Shown here one piece after another: positions 51,545 through 60,297 of a stretch of 64,000 nucleotides of DNA (positions within the stretch are counted from its first letter, which is position 1; each line of letters begins with the position of its first letter). The DNA comes from UBA2266 sp964406945 (GTDB lineage Bacteria; Planctomycetota; Phycisphaerae; Sedimentisphaerales; Anaerobacaceae): the NCBI GenBank assembly GCA_964406945.1, contig CAYOTO010000012.1, forward strand, positions 1 to 64,000. The letters run 5' to 3'. The position numbers and the translations under genes were made by a program. A model generated the notes under the pieces. That model saw nothing but the letters and a program-made list of their open reading frames with translations, was not told the origin of the DNA and searched no databases.

Positions 51545-52498
51545 ATGAGAAACCTGAACCGCAGACAAATCCTCACCAAAACGGCAATCGCCGCCGCCGG
51601 CCTCGGCTCCCTCAAAACAGCCCCCGCTGCCGAAGAACACCAGCCGGGCAAGCAAAAACCGACTCCCCGCCCCAACCCCATAGCAGTCTCCACCTATTCC
51701 TTCTGGAGATTCAAGGACGGCATGAAAATGCCCATCGAGCAATGCATCGAACGGGCCGCGGCCATGGGCTTCGACGGCGTCGACATACTGCACATCCAGA
51801 TGGAACAGACCTCCAACGAATACCTCCAGATGCTCAAACGCACCGCCCTGATCGAAGGAGTCGATCTCTGTGCAATGAGCACGCATCAGGGCTTCGTCAC
51901 GCCGGATGCCGACAAGAGACGCCGAAACGTCGAACACACAATCGACTGCATCGAAATCGCCTACAAACTGGGCGTACCAATAATCCGCATCAATACCGGC
52001 CGGTGGGGCACCAGCGGCAGCTTCGACGAACTTATGGCCAATCGCGGCGTCGAACCGGTCCTGCCCGGCTACACGGAAAAAAACGGCTTCGACTGGGTGA
52101 CCGAAAGCATCGAAAAATGCCTGCCCACTGCCGAAAAATGCGGCGTTATACTCGGTCTGGAGAACCACTGGGGCCTCTCCCGCACGCCCGAAGGGCTCCT
52201 GCGAATCGTCAACGCCATCGACTCGCCCTGGCTGCAGGTCCTGCTGGATACCGGCAACTTCCTCGAAGACCCGTACGACAAACTCGACCAATGCGCCCCG
52301 TACGCCGTATTCATGCAGGCCAAGACCTACTACGGCGGCGGACTCTGGTATACGCTCGATCTGGACTACCCCCGAATCGGCCGAATCATGAAAAAACACG
52401 GCTTTACGGGCTATGTTTCCCTCGAATTCGAGGGCGAGCAGGACTACAAAACAGCTCTGCCCAAAAGCCTCGCACTGCTTAGAGAGTCTTTTGGCTGA
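51545..52498 (+). CDS. Exported sugar phosphate isomerase/epimerase-like TIM barrel
   Basis: A 317-residue protein. The N-terminus (MRNLNRRQILTKTAIAAAGL...AAEE) looks like a Tat signal. The rest is an AP_endonuc_2 / xylose-isomerase-like TIM barrel: IAVSTYSFWRFKDG, GFDGVDILHIQ, IIRINTGRWG, GLENHWGLSRTPEGLLRIV with a metal Glu/His pair, and a C-terminal YVSLEFEGEQDY. Many planctomycete secreted copies are known; substrates are rarely established. It follows anSME by 9 bases with a strong GAGGAGG site, so it belongs to the sulfatase operon. Confidence 0.85.
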   Translation: MRNLNRRQILTKTAIAAAGLGSLKTAPAAEEHQPGKQKPTPRPNPIAVSTYSFWRFKDGMKMPIEQCIERAAAMGFDGVDILHIQMEQTSNEYLQMLKRTALIEGVDLCAMSTHQGFVTPDADKRRRNVEHTIDCIEIAYKLGVPIIRINTGRWGTSGSFDELMANRGVEPVLPGYTEKNGFDWVTESIEKCLPTAEKCGVILGLENHWGLSRTPEGLLRIVNAIDSPWLQVLLDTGNFLEDPYDKLDQCAPYAVFMQAKTYYGGGLWYTLDLDYPRIGRIMKKHGFTGYVSLEFEGEQDYKTALPKSLALLRESFG

Positions 52499-52844
52499 CC
52501 GCCCCCGGCGTTATTCGCCCGAAAACGTCCGCCGCGAACGCGCCGAAAATGCCGAAAAGTCCGATATTGCCGAAAGAGCACCCGCGACGAACTGTCGTCA
52601 GGCAATTTTGCCCGCGGTAACGCCTCCGGCAGACCGGTTTTCTGTTGACAGAACGCCGATTTCTTGATAATATCGAGTATTCAGGGACGGATCAGACTTT
52701 CGGTCTATGGAGCCGGGCCCCGTGCAGGTTTTCAACGACCCAGGATACGCCGCATTTTGGAGGTAAGGGCAGCCGCAAGCGCCTACGAGCAACGGCGCCC
52801 GATGGGGTTTTGTAACTGATACAGCTTTATTTGGAGATTTCTCG
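52499..52844 (+). other. Intergenic region with promoter and structured leader
   Basis: About 345 bases. After a spacer of unknown content comes a good promoter (52645-52673) and a leader of about 165 bases that is rich in short inverted repeats, for example AGAC-TTTCG-GTCT near 52694 and GCGCC-N10-GGCGC near 52778. It ends in TTTGGAG before the HEAT gene. I do not recognise a known riboswitch. Confidence 0.45.
52645..52673 (+). promoter_or_regulatory. Sigma70-type promoter upstream of HEAT-repeat gene
   Basis: TTGACA at 52645-52650, a 17-base spacer and TAATAT at 52668-52673. Transcription should start near 52680. Confidence 0.6.
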
Positions 52845-54641
52845 ATGTTTAACCGAAGAACGGTCGCAGCCATAGCGCTTGTGCAACTGCTCGCTTTGGG
52901 CGTCGCCGGCGCAGAGACACTCAAGGAAAACTGGAGCGACTTTCTGCACTATACCAAAATAGGTCGATTCGACCTGGCCACCGGCTACGGCGAGGCGATC
53001 CTCCAGAGCAGCCCCGAGCCCACCGAACTGCTCAAGCTGGCCAGAGAAAACCACTACGGTTACCAGATCATCAAGAGAGTTGTAGAAGATCCGCCAAACG
53101 CCGAACTGGCCGCCGTCGCCGAGAAAATCATCAAGATCGTAGAAGAAGGGCGGTTCAGCCGCCGTACCGACGATGCACTGATCGCCACCGAAGTCCGTCG
53201 CCTCAGCAGCACCGAAAGGGGCAAATACATCGCCACTCAGAGGCTTAAAGACGCAGGCGAATACGCTATCCCCTTCATGCTGGACGCCATGGCCGACCCC
53301 TCGAGACGCGACGAACTGCCTCACATCATCGAAACTCTGCCGAAGATCGGACGCGATGCCATCCGGCCTCTCGTCGCCGCTCTGCAGATGAAGGACGTCG
53401 CAATCAAAACTGAAATTATCAACGCACTCGGCGAAATCGGCTACAACCAGTCGCTGGGCTACCTCAAGTACGTAGTCGAAAACTCCGACTCGACACCGAT
53501 TCGCGCTGCCGCTACCGTTGCCGTGCGAAAAATTGATCCCGCCGCGATGAAAGCCCCCGCGGCGCTGCTGTTCTACAAAACCGCCGAAGAATACTACTAC
53601 CACGCCGATTCGCTCGCTCCCGCCGAAGACGCCGATTTCGGCAACATCTGGTTCTGGGACGAGCAGAATCAGCAACTGACCAGGGAACCGGTCGACAGAG
53701 ATTACTTCTACGAACTCATGGCCATGAGAAACACCGAATGGTCGCTTCGGGCAGATGAGAGCTTCGGCGCAGCAATCGGACTCTGGCTTGCAAGTTTCCT
53801 CAAAGCCGAGGCCGCCGATGTCGAATCCATGCCCGATTACTTCGGCGCCTCACATGCCGATGCACTGGTATACGCCACAACCGCCGGCCCCGCGTACCTG
53901 CACCAGGCCCTTGCAAGGGCGGTAAAGGACAAAAACGCCGACGTCGCACTGGGCGCCGTCGAGGCACTGGCAACAACCGCGGGCGAAAAATCACTGCTCT
54001 ACAGGATGGGTGTGGCACAACCGCTCGTCGAGGCCCTCTCTTTCGACGATAAGGCCGTTAAATACAGTGCGGCCATCGCCGTGGCCGAGGCCGGACCCAC
54101 ACGTGATTTTCCCGAAGCCAAACTGGTCACCGCCAATCTGGGCGCAGCTATCGGCGAACGCGGCGAAAACGTAAGCGAGACCACCCGCCGGTGGGGCCCG
54201 CAGATAGCCGACGAATACGCACTCAGGGCCGCCGAAGCGATGCTCTCGCTCGCCCGAACGCGAAACAAGGTAATCAACCTTTCGCTGGCCAGGGCCGAAT
54301 TGGTCGCCGCTACCAGCGATCCGCGATCTCAGATGCAGATCCTTGCCGGCAAGATTCTGGCCCATCTCGACAGCCCCGAGGCACAGCGGGCTGTTGCGGC
54401 AATGGCCCTGAACAGCGATAACGACCAGGCAGTCCGCATCGCCGCCTTTGATTCGCTCGGACTCAGCGCTAAAATCAACGCCAACATGCTCCCCGAGGAT
54501 ATGATCGACGCCATCTACAGCCTGATCGGCTCCGATGCGACCGATCCCGAACTTCGCAGTGCGGCAGCCGCCGCTTACGGTGCACTGAACCTGCCCAGTC
54601 GAAAGGTCAAAGACCTCATCCTCGACCAGGCCAAGAGCTGA
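52845..54641 (+). CDS. Exported HEAT-repeat protein
   Basis: A 598-residue protein with a signal peptide (RRTVAAIALVQLLALGVAGAE). Most of the rest is helical pairs of HEAT type: IPFMLDAMADPSRRDELPHI, AIRPLVAALQMKDVAIKTEIINALGEIG, LGAVEALATTAGEKSLLYR, VRIAAFDSLGLSAKINAN. HEAT repeats mediate protein contacts; no catalytic motif is seen. It stands alone between its own promoter and a terminator. A scaffold role in the periplasm or outer compartment is inference. Confidence 0.85.
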   Translation: MFNRRTVAAIALVQLLALGVAGAETLKENWSDFLHYTKIGRFDLATGYGEAILQSSPEPTELLKLARENHYGYQIIKRVVEDPPNAELAAVAEKIIKIVEEGRFSRRTDDALIATEVRRLSSTERGKYIATQRLKDAGEYAIPFMLDAMADPSRRDELPHIIETLPKIGRDAIRPLVAALQMKDVAIKTEIINALGEIGYNQSLGYLKYVVENSDSTPIRAAATVAVRKIDPAAMKAPAALLFYKTAEEYYYHADSLAPAEDADFGNIWFWDEQNQQLTREPVDRDYFYELMAMRNTEWSLRADESFGAAIGLWLASFLKAEAADVESMPDYFGASHADALVYATTAGPAYLHQALARAVKDKNADVALGAVEALATTAGEKSLLYRMGVAQPLVEALSFDDKAVKYSAAIAVAEAGPTRDFPEAKLVTANLGAAIGERGENVSETTRRWGPQIADEYALRAAEAMLSLARTRNKVINLSLARAELVAATSDPRSQMQILAGKILAHLDSPEAQRAVAAMALNSDNDQAVRIAAFDSLGLSAKINANMLPEDMIDAIYSLIGSDATDPELRSAAAAAYGALNLPSRKVKDLILDQAKS

Positions 54642-54657
54642 AAACATCAATCACAAC

Positions 54658-54690
54658 AGGCCCCGGTGTTCCGGCGCCGGGGCTTGTTTA
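54658..54690 (+). terminator. Terminator after HEAT-repeat gene
   Basis: A 9-pair GC-rich hairpin (one G-T pair) with a 10-base loop between 54658 and 54685, followed by a short T-rich run. It lies 17 bases after the HEAT-gene stop. Confidence 0.6.
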
Positions 54691-54843
54691 TACGCAGACT
54701 CACAGAACTCGCCTCCCGGACCTGTGCCAAATATCGTTCTGAGCCGAAGGCAATCCGGCCACCGACCCAGTTATTTGCCCGGATTTCTTGGCTGTGCCCA
54801 AAGGCGTTTCGCATACCGCTCCACAACCCCTGCGACGCATATC

Positions 54844-54872
54844 TTGACGGGCATTCGCCGTAGAGCTAGAAT
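54844..54872 (+). promoter_or_regulatory. Promoter of the epimerase operon
   Basis: TTGACG at 54844-54849, a 17-base spacer and TAGAAT at 54867-54872, about 60 bases before the epimerase start. Confidence 0.55.
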
Positions 54873-54934
54873 TGCGTCTGTTTTGCAGACTTTCAGCCTT
54901 TTGCGCGTTTTAATTGGAACAGGAGATCCGGAGA

Positions 54935-56218
54935 ATGTCGATCGACCCAGCAAGAATCGATTCATGTCTGACCGAGTGCACCCAGCACCTCACGCAGGAA
55001 CTGCTGCCGTTCTGGCTGGACCGGTGCAGAGATGACGTTAACGGCGGTTTCATCACCCATTTTGACAAGGACGGCAACGACACCGGCGAGGACGAAAAAT
55101 CGCTGATCGCCCAGAGCCGCACCGTCTACACCATGTCTTGTGCCCACAGAGCCGGCTACGGCGACGGCAAATGCGCAGAATATGCCCGCCACGGCGTCGA
55201 TTTCATGATCGACAAAATGTGGGACAACGAGCACGGCGGGTTCTTCTGGACCGTCGACCGCAAGGGAAACGTCGCAATCGACAAGAAAATCCTCTACGGA
55301 CTCAGCTTCTGTATGTATTCGCTCAGCGAATACACCCTGGCCACCGGCGACAAACGCGGCGTTGAATACGCCGAGAAAGTATTCGATCTGGTCAAAAAGC
55401 ACTGCGCAGATGTGTGCTATGGCGGCTTTTTCGAGATGTTCGAGCGCGACTGGACCCTCTGTGGTCCGGGTGCCGGCGGCGGCGACAGAAAAACTCTCGA
55501 CGTCCACATGCACCTGATGGAAGCATTCACCACTCTATGCGAATGCACCGGCAAAAACATCCACCTGCGAACCCTGGTAGAGGACATCGAACTGCTCCGC
55601 ACAAAAATCCTCCACCCTGAATATGCAACCGGCATCCCGCAGTTCACCACATCCTGGGAAATAGCCCCGCAGATCAAGTTCGACATAATCTGGGGCTGGG
55701 ACCGATTCGCCGATGGCGGCGCCAAACCCAACGCCGAAGACAACACCTCGGCCGGCCACAATGTCGAATTCGCATGGCTGCTGGCTCACGCAACCGACAT
55801 CATGAACGACAAATGGGACCGCTACCGGGACCTGATCCGCAAGGCCATGGACCACGGAATAGAAAACGGCATCGACCCGGAATACGGCGGCGTCTACGTC
55901 GAAGGCCCCCACGCAGGCGGCGTTTACGACATGGAAAAAGAGTTCTGGCAGCAGGCCGAGGTCATGATCGGAGCACTCGAAGGCTGCTTGCGATTCGACC
56001 CCGACCGTTATTGGCCGGCCTACGAAAACGTCCACCGCTTCGTCTTCGACAAGATGATCAACCACCCGGTCGGCGAATGGTGGCCGCTGCTCAGCCGCGA
56101 AGGAAAACCCATCTGGACCCACATGAGCCATTCATGGAAAGTCAACTACCACACGGTCAGATGCATGGTCAAGTGCATCGAGAGATTGAAAAAACTCAAG
56201 GTTAAACTTGCCGTATAA
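54935..56218 (+). CDS. AGE-family sugar 2-epimerase (cellobiose 2-epimerase-like)
   Basis: A 427-residue (alpha/alpha)6-barrel enzyme of the N-acylglucosamine 2-epimerase superfamily, converting glucose- to mannose-type sugars. Family blocks seen: FWLDRCRDDVNGGFITHFD, IAQSRTVYTMSCAH, MWDNEHGGFFWTVDRKGN, LDVHMHLMEAFTTL and CEWWPLLSREGKPIW-like sequence (NHPVGEWWPLLSREGKPIWTHMSHSWKVNYH), with the catalytic histidines in the last. The ATG at 54935 has AGGAG upstream. Whether it acts on a free disaccharide or a monosaccharide cannot be told. First of three closely spaced genes. Confidence 0.88.
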   Translation: MSIDPARIDSCLTECTQHLTQELLPFWLDRCRDDVNGGFITHFDKDGNDTGEDEKSLIAQSRTVYTMSCAHRAGYGDGKCAEYARHGVDFMIDKMWDNEHGGFFWTVDRKGNVAIDKKILYGLSFCMYSLSEYTLATGDKRGVEYAEKVFDLVKKHCADVCYGGFFEMFERDWTLCGPGAGGGDRKTLDVHMHLMEAFTTLCECTGKNIHLRTLVEDIELLRTKILHPEYATGIPQFTTSWEIAPQIKFDIIWGWDRFADGGAKPNAEDNTSAGHNVEFAWLLAHATDIMNDKWDRYRDLIRKAMDHGIENGIDPEYGGVYVEGPHAGGVYDMEKEFWQQAEVMIGALEGCLRFDPDRYWPAYENVHRFVFDKMINHPVGEWWPLLSREGKPIWTHMSHSWKVNYHTVRCMVKCIERLKKLKVKLAV

Positions 56219-56224
56219 CTCGAC

Positions 56225-57262
56225 ATGCAATACAAGGGCAGATACCAGATTTTCGATTCGAGCCGGATAAAGACCTACCCCGTCGCTGCGCGCTCCAACA
56301 AGGTCACCCGGAAAGACCTCATCAGCCCGGAGCGAGCCCGTCAAACCCCGGTCACCCTGCCCGCACACACCGAAAGAACCATAGCGACAGTAGCGGATTC
56401 GATAGTCCGGTCCGGCAGGGCGGGCCAACCCGTAATTCTCTTCACCGGCGCGCACCTGATAAAGAACGGCCTCGGACCACTCCTGGCGGATCTGGTCGAA
56501 AAAGACATGCTGACTCTCGTGGCCGGCAACGCCGCCACCGCAATACACGATTTCGAACTGGCGATGATCGGCCAGACCAGCGAAAACGTGCCAAACGCCC
56601 TCGGCCGCGGCCGGTTCGGAATGGCCCGCGAATTCGCGTACATAAACGCGGCCGTCTCAGCCGGAAACGACCTCCAAATGGGCTTCGGCGAGGCCCTCGG
56701 CAAGCTCATCTGCGACAAAAGCTTCTGCCGCGAAGTGCTCGAAACACTTGCCCCTGCGGATTGCGTTCCCGATTTTCCGTACTCTAAGGCCGGCCTCATC
56801 GCAACATGCTATCGCAAGGCCGTGCCGCTCACAATCCACGCCGGAATCGGCACCGACGTCACAGACCAGCACCCGTCCTTCGACGGCGCCGCCAAAGGCG
56901 GCTGCAGCGGCAGGGATTTCCTCATTTACACCAACGAGGTCGAAAAGATGACCAACGGTGGCGTCGTCATCAACATAGGCAGCGCTGTAACCGGCCCCGA
57001 AGTGCTGCTCAAAGCCGTCTCCATGGCCGCAAACACGGGCAACCCCGCACAGGGCATAATCACTGCCGATTTCGACATCAGAAGCCACAATCCCGACGAA
57101 ATGACAGATGAACAGACCGCCGGATACTATTTCCGCGACCAGAAGAGCATCGTCGCCAGAATCCCCGCGGCCTTCGAAGGCGCCGGATACTACGTCCACG
57201 GCGATCAACGCCATACGTTCCTGCGCCTCTACCAACTGCTCGAACAAGCGAATCGAAAGTAG
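56225..57262 (+). CDS. Deoxyhypusine-synthase-like protein, substrate unknown
   Basis: A 345-residue protein. The N-terminal part has ILFTGAHLIKNGLGPLLADL and VAGNAATAIHDFELAMIGQTSENV, and the later part VPLTIHAGIGTDVTDQHPSFDGAAKGG and GGVVINIGSAVTGPEVLLKAVSM. The blocks (nucleotide-type G-rich turn, IHDFE, GTD) recall deoxyhypusine synthase and its bacterial relatives of unsettled function. Bacteria do not make hypusine by the eukaryotic route, so the role here is open. It begins 6 bases after the epimerase stop. Confidence 0.68.
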   Translation: MQYKGRYQIFDSSRIKTYPVAARSNKVTRKDLISPERARQTPVTLPAHTERTIATVADSIVRSGRAGQPVILFTGAHLIKNGLGPLLADLVEKDMLTLVAGNAATAIHDFELAMIGQTSENVPNALGRGRFGMAREFAYINAAVSAGNDLQMGFGEALGKLICDKSFCREVLETLAPADCVPDFPYSKAGLIATCYRKAVPLTIHAGIGTDVTDQHPSFDGAAKGGCSGRDFLIYTNEVEKMTNGGVVINIGSAVTGPEVLLKAVSMAANTGNPAQGIITADFDIRSHNPDEMTDEQTAGYYFRDQKSIVARIPAAFEGAGYYVHGDQRHTFLRLYQLLEQANRK

Positions 57263-57272
57263 TTGTTCCACC

Positions 57273-59171
57273 ATGAAACAGCAGCGCATAGCCGAAATAC
57301 TAAACGCCATAAAGGCAGTCAATATAGCGGTTTACGGCGATTTCTGCCTCGACGCCTACTGGATGCTCGATCCCCGCGGCTCCGAAGTCTCCGTGGAAAC
57401 AGGCCTCCAGGCCAGCGCGGTCGCAAAGCACTATTACTCGCTCGGCGGCGCATCCAACGTGGTGGCCAATATCGCCGCTCTCGAGCCTGCGTCAATACGT
57501 GTGATCGGCGTCATAGGCGACGACATTTTCGCCAGGGAGCTGCAGCGTCAGTTCGCCGAACTGGGCGTGGACACGTCGAATCTTGTCGTACAACCTCAAG
57601 ACTTCGATACCGTAACGTTCGGCAAGCCCTACCTCGAGGGCAACGAACAGTCCCGCATGGATTTCGGGTTCTTCAACAAAAGAAGCGAAGAAATCGACCG
57701 CCGCCTCCTGAGCGGAATCGAACAGGCCCTGCAACAGTGCGACGCCACGATTTTTAATCAGCAGGTGCCCGGCTGCATCACGAACGAAAGCTTCATAGAC
57801 GCCGCCAACCGGCTCTTCGACGAATACAACGACAAGATCGTCCTGCTGGATTCCCGCCATTACGGCCACCGATTCACCAACATTTACCGCAAGACCAACG
57901 ATCTCGAAGCAGCCGAACTCAACGGAGCCGAAGCCGCCCTGGACGATGTCGTAACCCTCGACGACGTCCGAACTTACGCATCCAGTCTTTTTCAACGCTC
58001 CGGCAAACCCGTATTCCTCACCAGAGGCTCGCGAGGCATAATCACCGTCGATTCCCAAGGCCTTAGCGAGATTCCAGGCATTCAGTTGATGAAAAAGCTC
58101 GACCCCGTAGGCGCCGGCGACACAGTCACCAGCGCCCTGGCGCTGTGCCTGGGTGCCGGTGTTGAACCGGCCGAAGCGGCGCAGATAGCCAACTTCGCAG
58201 CCGCCGTAACGGTACAAAAACTCTTCCAGACCGGAACTGCCTCGCCCGCCGAAATACTGCAAATCGGCCCGGAGGCGGATTACATCTACCAGCCCGAGCT
58301 GGCCGCCGACCTTCGCCGCGCCCGCTACCACGAAGACACGGAAATCGAAGTTTGTTGCGAAGATTTCACCGCCGGACAGGTCAAACACGTCGTGTTCGAC
58401 CACGACGGCACCATCAGCACGCTTCGCCAGGGCTGGGAAGAGATTATGGCCCCGGTCATGATAAAGGCCATCCTCGGCCAGCATTACGAAACCGCAGACG
58501 AAACACTCTACCACAAGGTCCGCACCCGCGTGCTGGACTATATCGACAACTCCACGGGAATACAGACCATCCTTCAGATGGAGGCCCTGGTCGAAATGGT
58601 CCGTGAATTCGCCGTCGTGCCCGAAAACCGGATACTCGACAAATTCGGCTACAAAGAGATCTACAACCAGGCCCTGATGCAGCTTGTGAACCGCAGGATA
58701 GAAAAATTCCGGACCGGCCAGTTGGACATCAGCGACTACACCGTCAAAGGCTCCGTGCAGTTCCTCGAATCTCTCAAGCAAAACGGCCTCAAGCTCTATC
58801 TGGCCAGCGGCACCGACCATCAGGACGTGGTCAACGAAGCCACCGCTCTCGGATACGCTGGATTGTTCGACGGCGGCATTTACGGCGCCGTCGGAGACGT
58901 CAGCAAGTACTCCAAAAAGATGGTAATCGAGCGCATCATGACCGAAAACCACCTGGAAGGCCCACAACTGGCGGTCATCGGGGATGGCCCCGTAGAAATC
59001 CGCGAATGCCGTAAGCGAAATGGCATAGCCATAGGCCTTGCGAGCGACGAAATCCGCCGCCACGGCCTGAACGCCGAAAAACGCACCAGACTCATCAAGG
59101 CCGGAGCACAGTTGGTCGTACCCGACTTCTCCCGGCCCGGCCCTCTGCTCGAACTTCTCTGCCGCCCGTAA
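57273..59171 (+). CDS. PfkB sugar kinase fused to HAD phosphatase
   Basis: A 633-residue bifunctional protein. Residues 1-345 are a PfkB/ribokinase-type kinase, close in feel to the heptose kinase domain of HldE: AVYGDFCLDAYWML, SLGGASNVVANIAAL, VIGVIGDDIFAREL, LTRGSRGIITVD and the active site DPVGAGDTVTSALAL with Asp283. From about 370 a HAD phosphatase follows: VVFDHDGTIS (Asp376, Asp378), LYLASGTDHQDVV, the lysine near KYSKKMVIER and AVIGDGPVEIREC (Asp571). The ATG at 57273 is chosen because upstream frame sequence overlaps the previous gene without homology. It starts 10 bases after the DHS-like gene. Confidence 0.85.
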   Translation: MKQQRIAEILNAIKAVNIAVYGDFCLDAYWMLDPRGSEVSVETGLQASAVAKHYYSLGGASNVVANIAALEPASIRVIGVIGDDIFARELQRQFAELGVDTSNLVVQPQDFDTVTFGKPYLEGNEQSRMDFGFFNKRSEEIDRRLLSGIEQALQQCDATIFNQQVPGCITNESFIDAANRLFDEYNDKIVLLDSRHYGHRFTNIYRKTNDLEAAELNGAEAALDDVVTLDDVRTYASSLFQRSGKPVFLTRGSRGIITVDSQGLSEIPGIQLMKKLDPVGAGDTVTSALALCLGAGVEPAEAAQIANFAAAVTVQKLFQTGTASPAEILQIGPEADYIYQPELAADLRRARYHEDTEIEVCCEDFTAGQVKHVVFDHDGTISTLRQGWEEIMAPVMIKAILGQHYETADETLYHKVRTRVLDYIDNSTGIQTILQMEALVEMVREFAVVPENRILDKFGYKEIYNQALMQLVNRRIEKFRTGQLDISDYTVKGSVQFLESLKQNGLKLYLASGTDHQDVVNEATALGYAGLFDGGIYGAVGDVSKYSKKMVIERIMTENHLEGPQLAVIGDGPVEIRECRKRNGIAIGLASDEIRRHGLNAEKRTRLIKAGAQLVVPDFSRPGPLLELLCRP

Positions 59172-59412
59172 GCAGCCGCCCAAAACGAAACTAACCGCAA
59201 AACTGCGAATTTCAACCGTCTCGAACAGCCTGCTTTCACGAAAAAACTCACGTTCGGCCCGCTTTTGGCAAGAATCGCCCAATTTAGCATTGCATCCCGC
59301 CCACAAATCCTGTACAAATACCAGGTACTCTTGCGGTTTCGCTTCACCGCTGCGATATCACCGGTGGAGTATGGATTAATAGGCTGAAAGCTAAGGATAG
59401 GCGGGTATTTGC

Positions 59413-60279
59413 ATGGGTCGGCAACGCGGAAAAAAGGCTCTTTACGAGGTAATCGGCAAGAGTCGGATAAAACCGGCCTCTGCCGTTGAGAAACTGCGGG
59501 ACGACAAGGCTCCGGAACAAAAGGCCGAAAAGCCGCCCGAGAAAGCCGAAAACAAGGTCGAACCCGCTGAGATCGAGCAGCCGCAGCCCGAGCCACAAGC
59601 GCCGGAACCGGAGATCGAAGAACCGGTCGACGAGGAACTCGACGAGCCGGTACCCGATCCCGGCGTAGAATGGAAAAAGAAGCCCGATCTTGTGCAGGTC
59701 AACGATGGCAGGGTGGAGTTTTCGTTGCCCTATCAGTTGTGTATCGTGGCCTGCCTGGGTGTCATAGTGTTGGTTCTGGGTGCGTACCGACTGGGCCAGA
59801 TGAGTATGGCGGGCGAAAAACAGCCGGTTTCCGACGGCTCGATTGAAAACAGCGCCAGCCAGAATGCGGATTTGGGTAACCCTGAGCCGGGAATTGCTCA
59901 GCGCCAGAATACGCCCGAGCCACGGGTCGAAAGCCCGCGAATCGAGCAGCCGCGGCTCGAGCCCCAACCGGCAACAACGCCGCCTTCGACGGGCAGCAAT
60001 AGAATAGTTATACAGTCGTTCTCCGAAAGAGAAGACCTCGTACCCGTACAGAAGTATTTCGAGCAGTGCGGCGTAGCGACCGAAATAAGACAAATAGGCG
60101 GCTCGTACCTGCTGGTAACCAGCCGCAAATTTGAGAATCCGAACAAAGTCGGTACCGACGGGTACCGTATGAAACAGAAAATTGTGGAATTGGGCGCCGG
60201 ATACGAAGCGCCGCAGGGCTATGAGAGTTTCGCACCGAAGCTTTTCAGTGATGCCTATGGTATGAAATTTGACGACTAG
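59413..60279 (+). CDS. Membrane protein with SPOR-like C-terminus
   Basis: A 288-residue single-pass protein. Residues 1-95 are charged and rich in Pro, Glu and Lys, then one membrane segment (about 98-122, LCIVACLGVIVLVLGAYRLG), a Pro/Ser linker, and a C-terminal 90-residue domain (NRIVIQSFSEREDLVPVQKYFEQCGVATEIRQIGGSYLLVTSR) with the two-strand, helix plan of SPOR peptidoglycan-binding domains. SPOR domains localise proteins to division sites. Similarity is modest. It lies 18 bases before the small basic protein gene. Confidence 0.7.
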   Translation: MGRQRGKKALYEVIGKSRIKPASAVEKLRDDKAPEQKAEKPPEKAENKVEPAEIEQPQPEPQAPEPEIEEPVDEELDEPVPDPGVEWKKKPDLVQVNDGRVEFSLPYQLCIVACLGVIVLVLGAYRLGQMSMAGEKQPVSDGSIENSASQNADLGNPEPGIAQRQNTPEPRVESPRIEQPRLEPQPATTPPSTGSNRIVIQSFSEREDLVPVQKYFEQCGVATEIRQIGGSYLLVTSRKFENPNKVGTDGYRMKQKIVELGAGYEAPQGYESFAPKLFSDAYGMKFDD

Positions 60280-60297
60280 ATTGCAGGAGTATAATCG

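Noticed and set aside
52680..52844. Matching the HEAT-gene leader to a cyclic-di-GMP, SAM or other known riboswitch
   Set aside because: The conserved core blocks of those classes were looked for and are not present.
57492..59306. A 604-residue minus-strand frame opposite the kinase-phosphatase fusion
   Set aside because: A shadow of the plus-strand gene, whose motifs are intact, and with no homology-like features.
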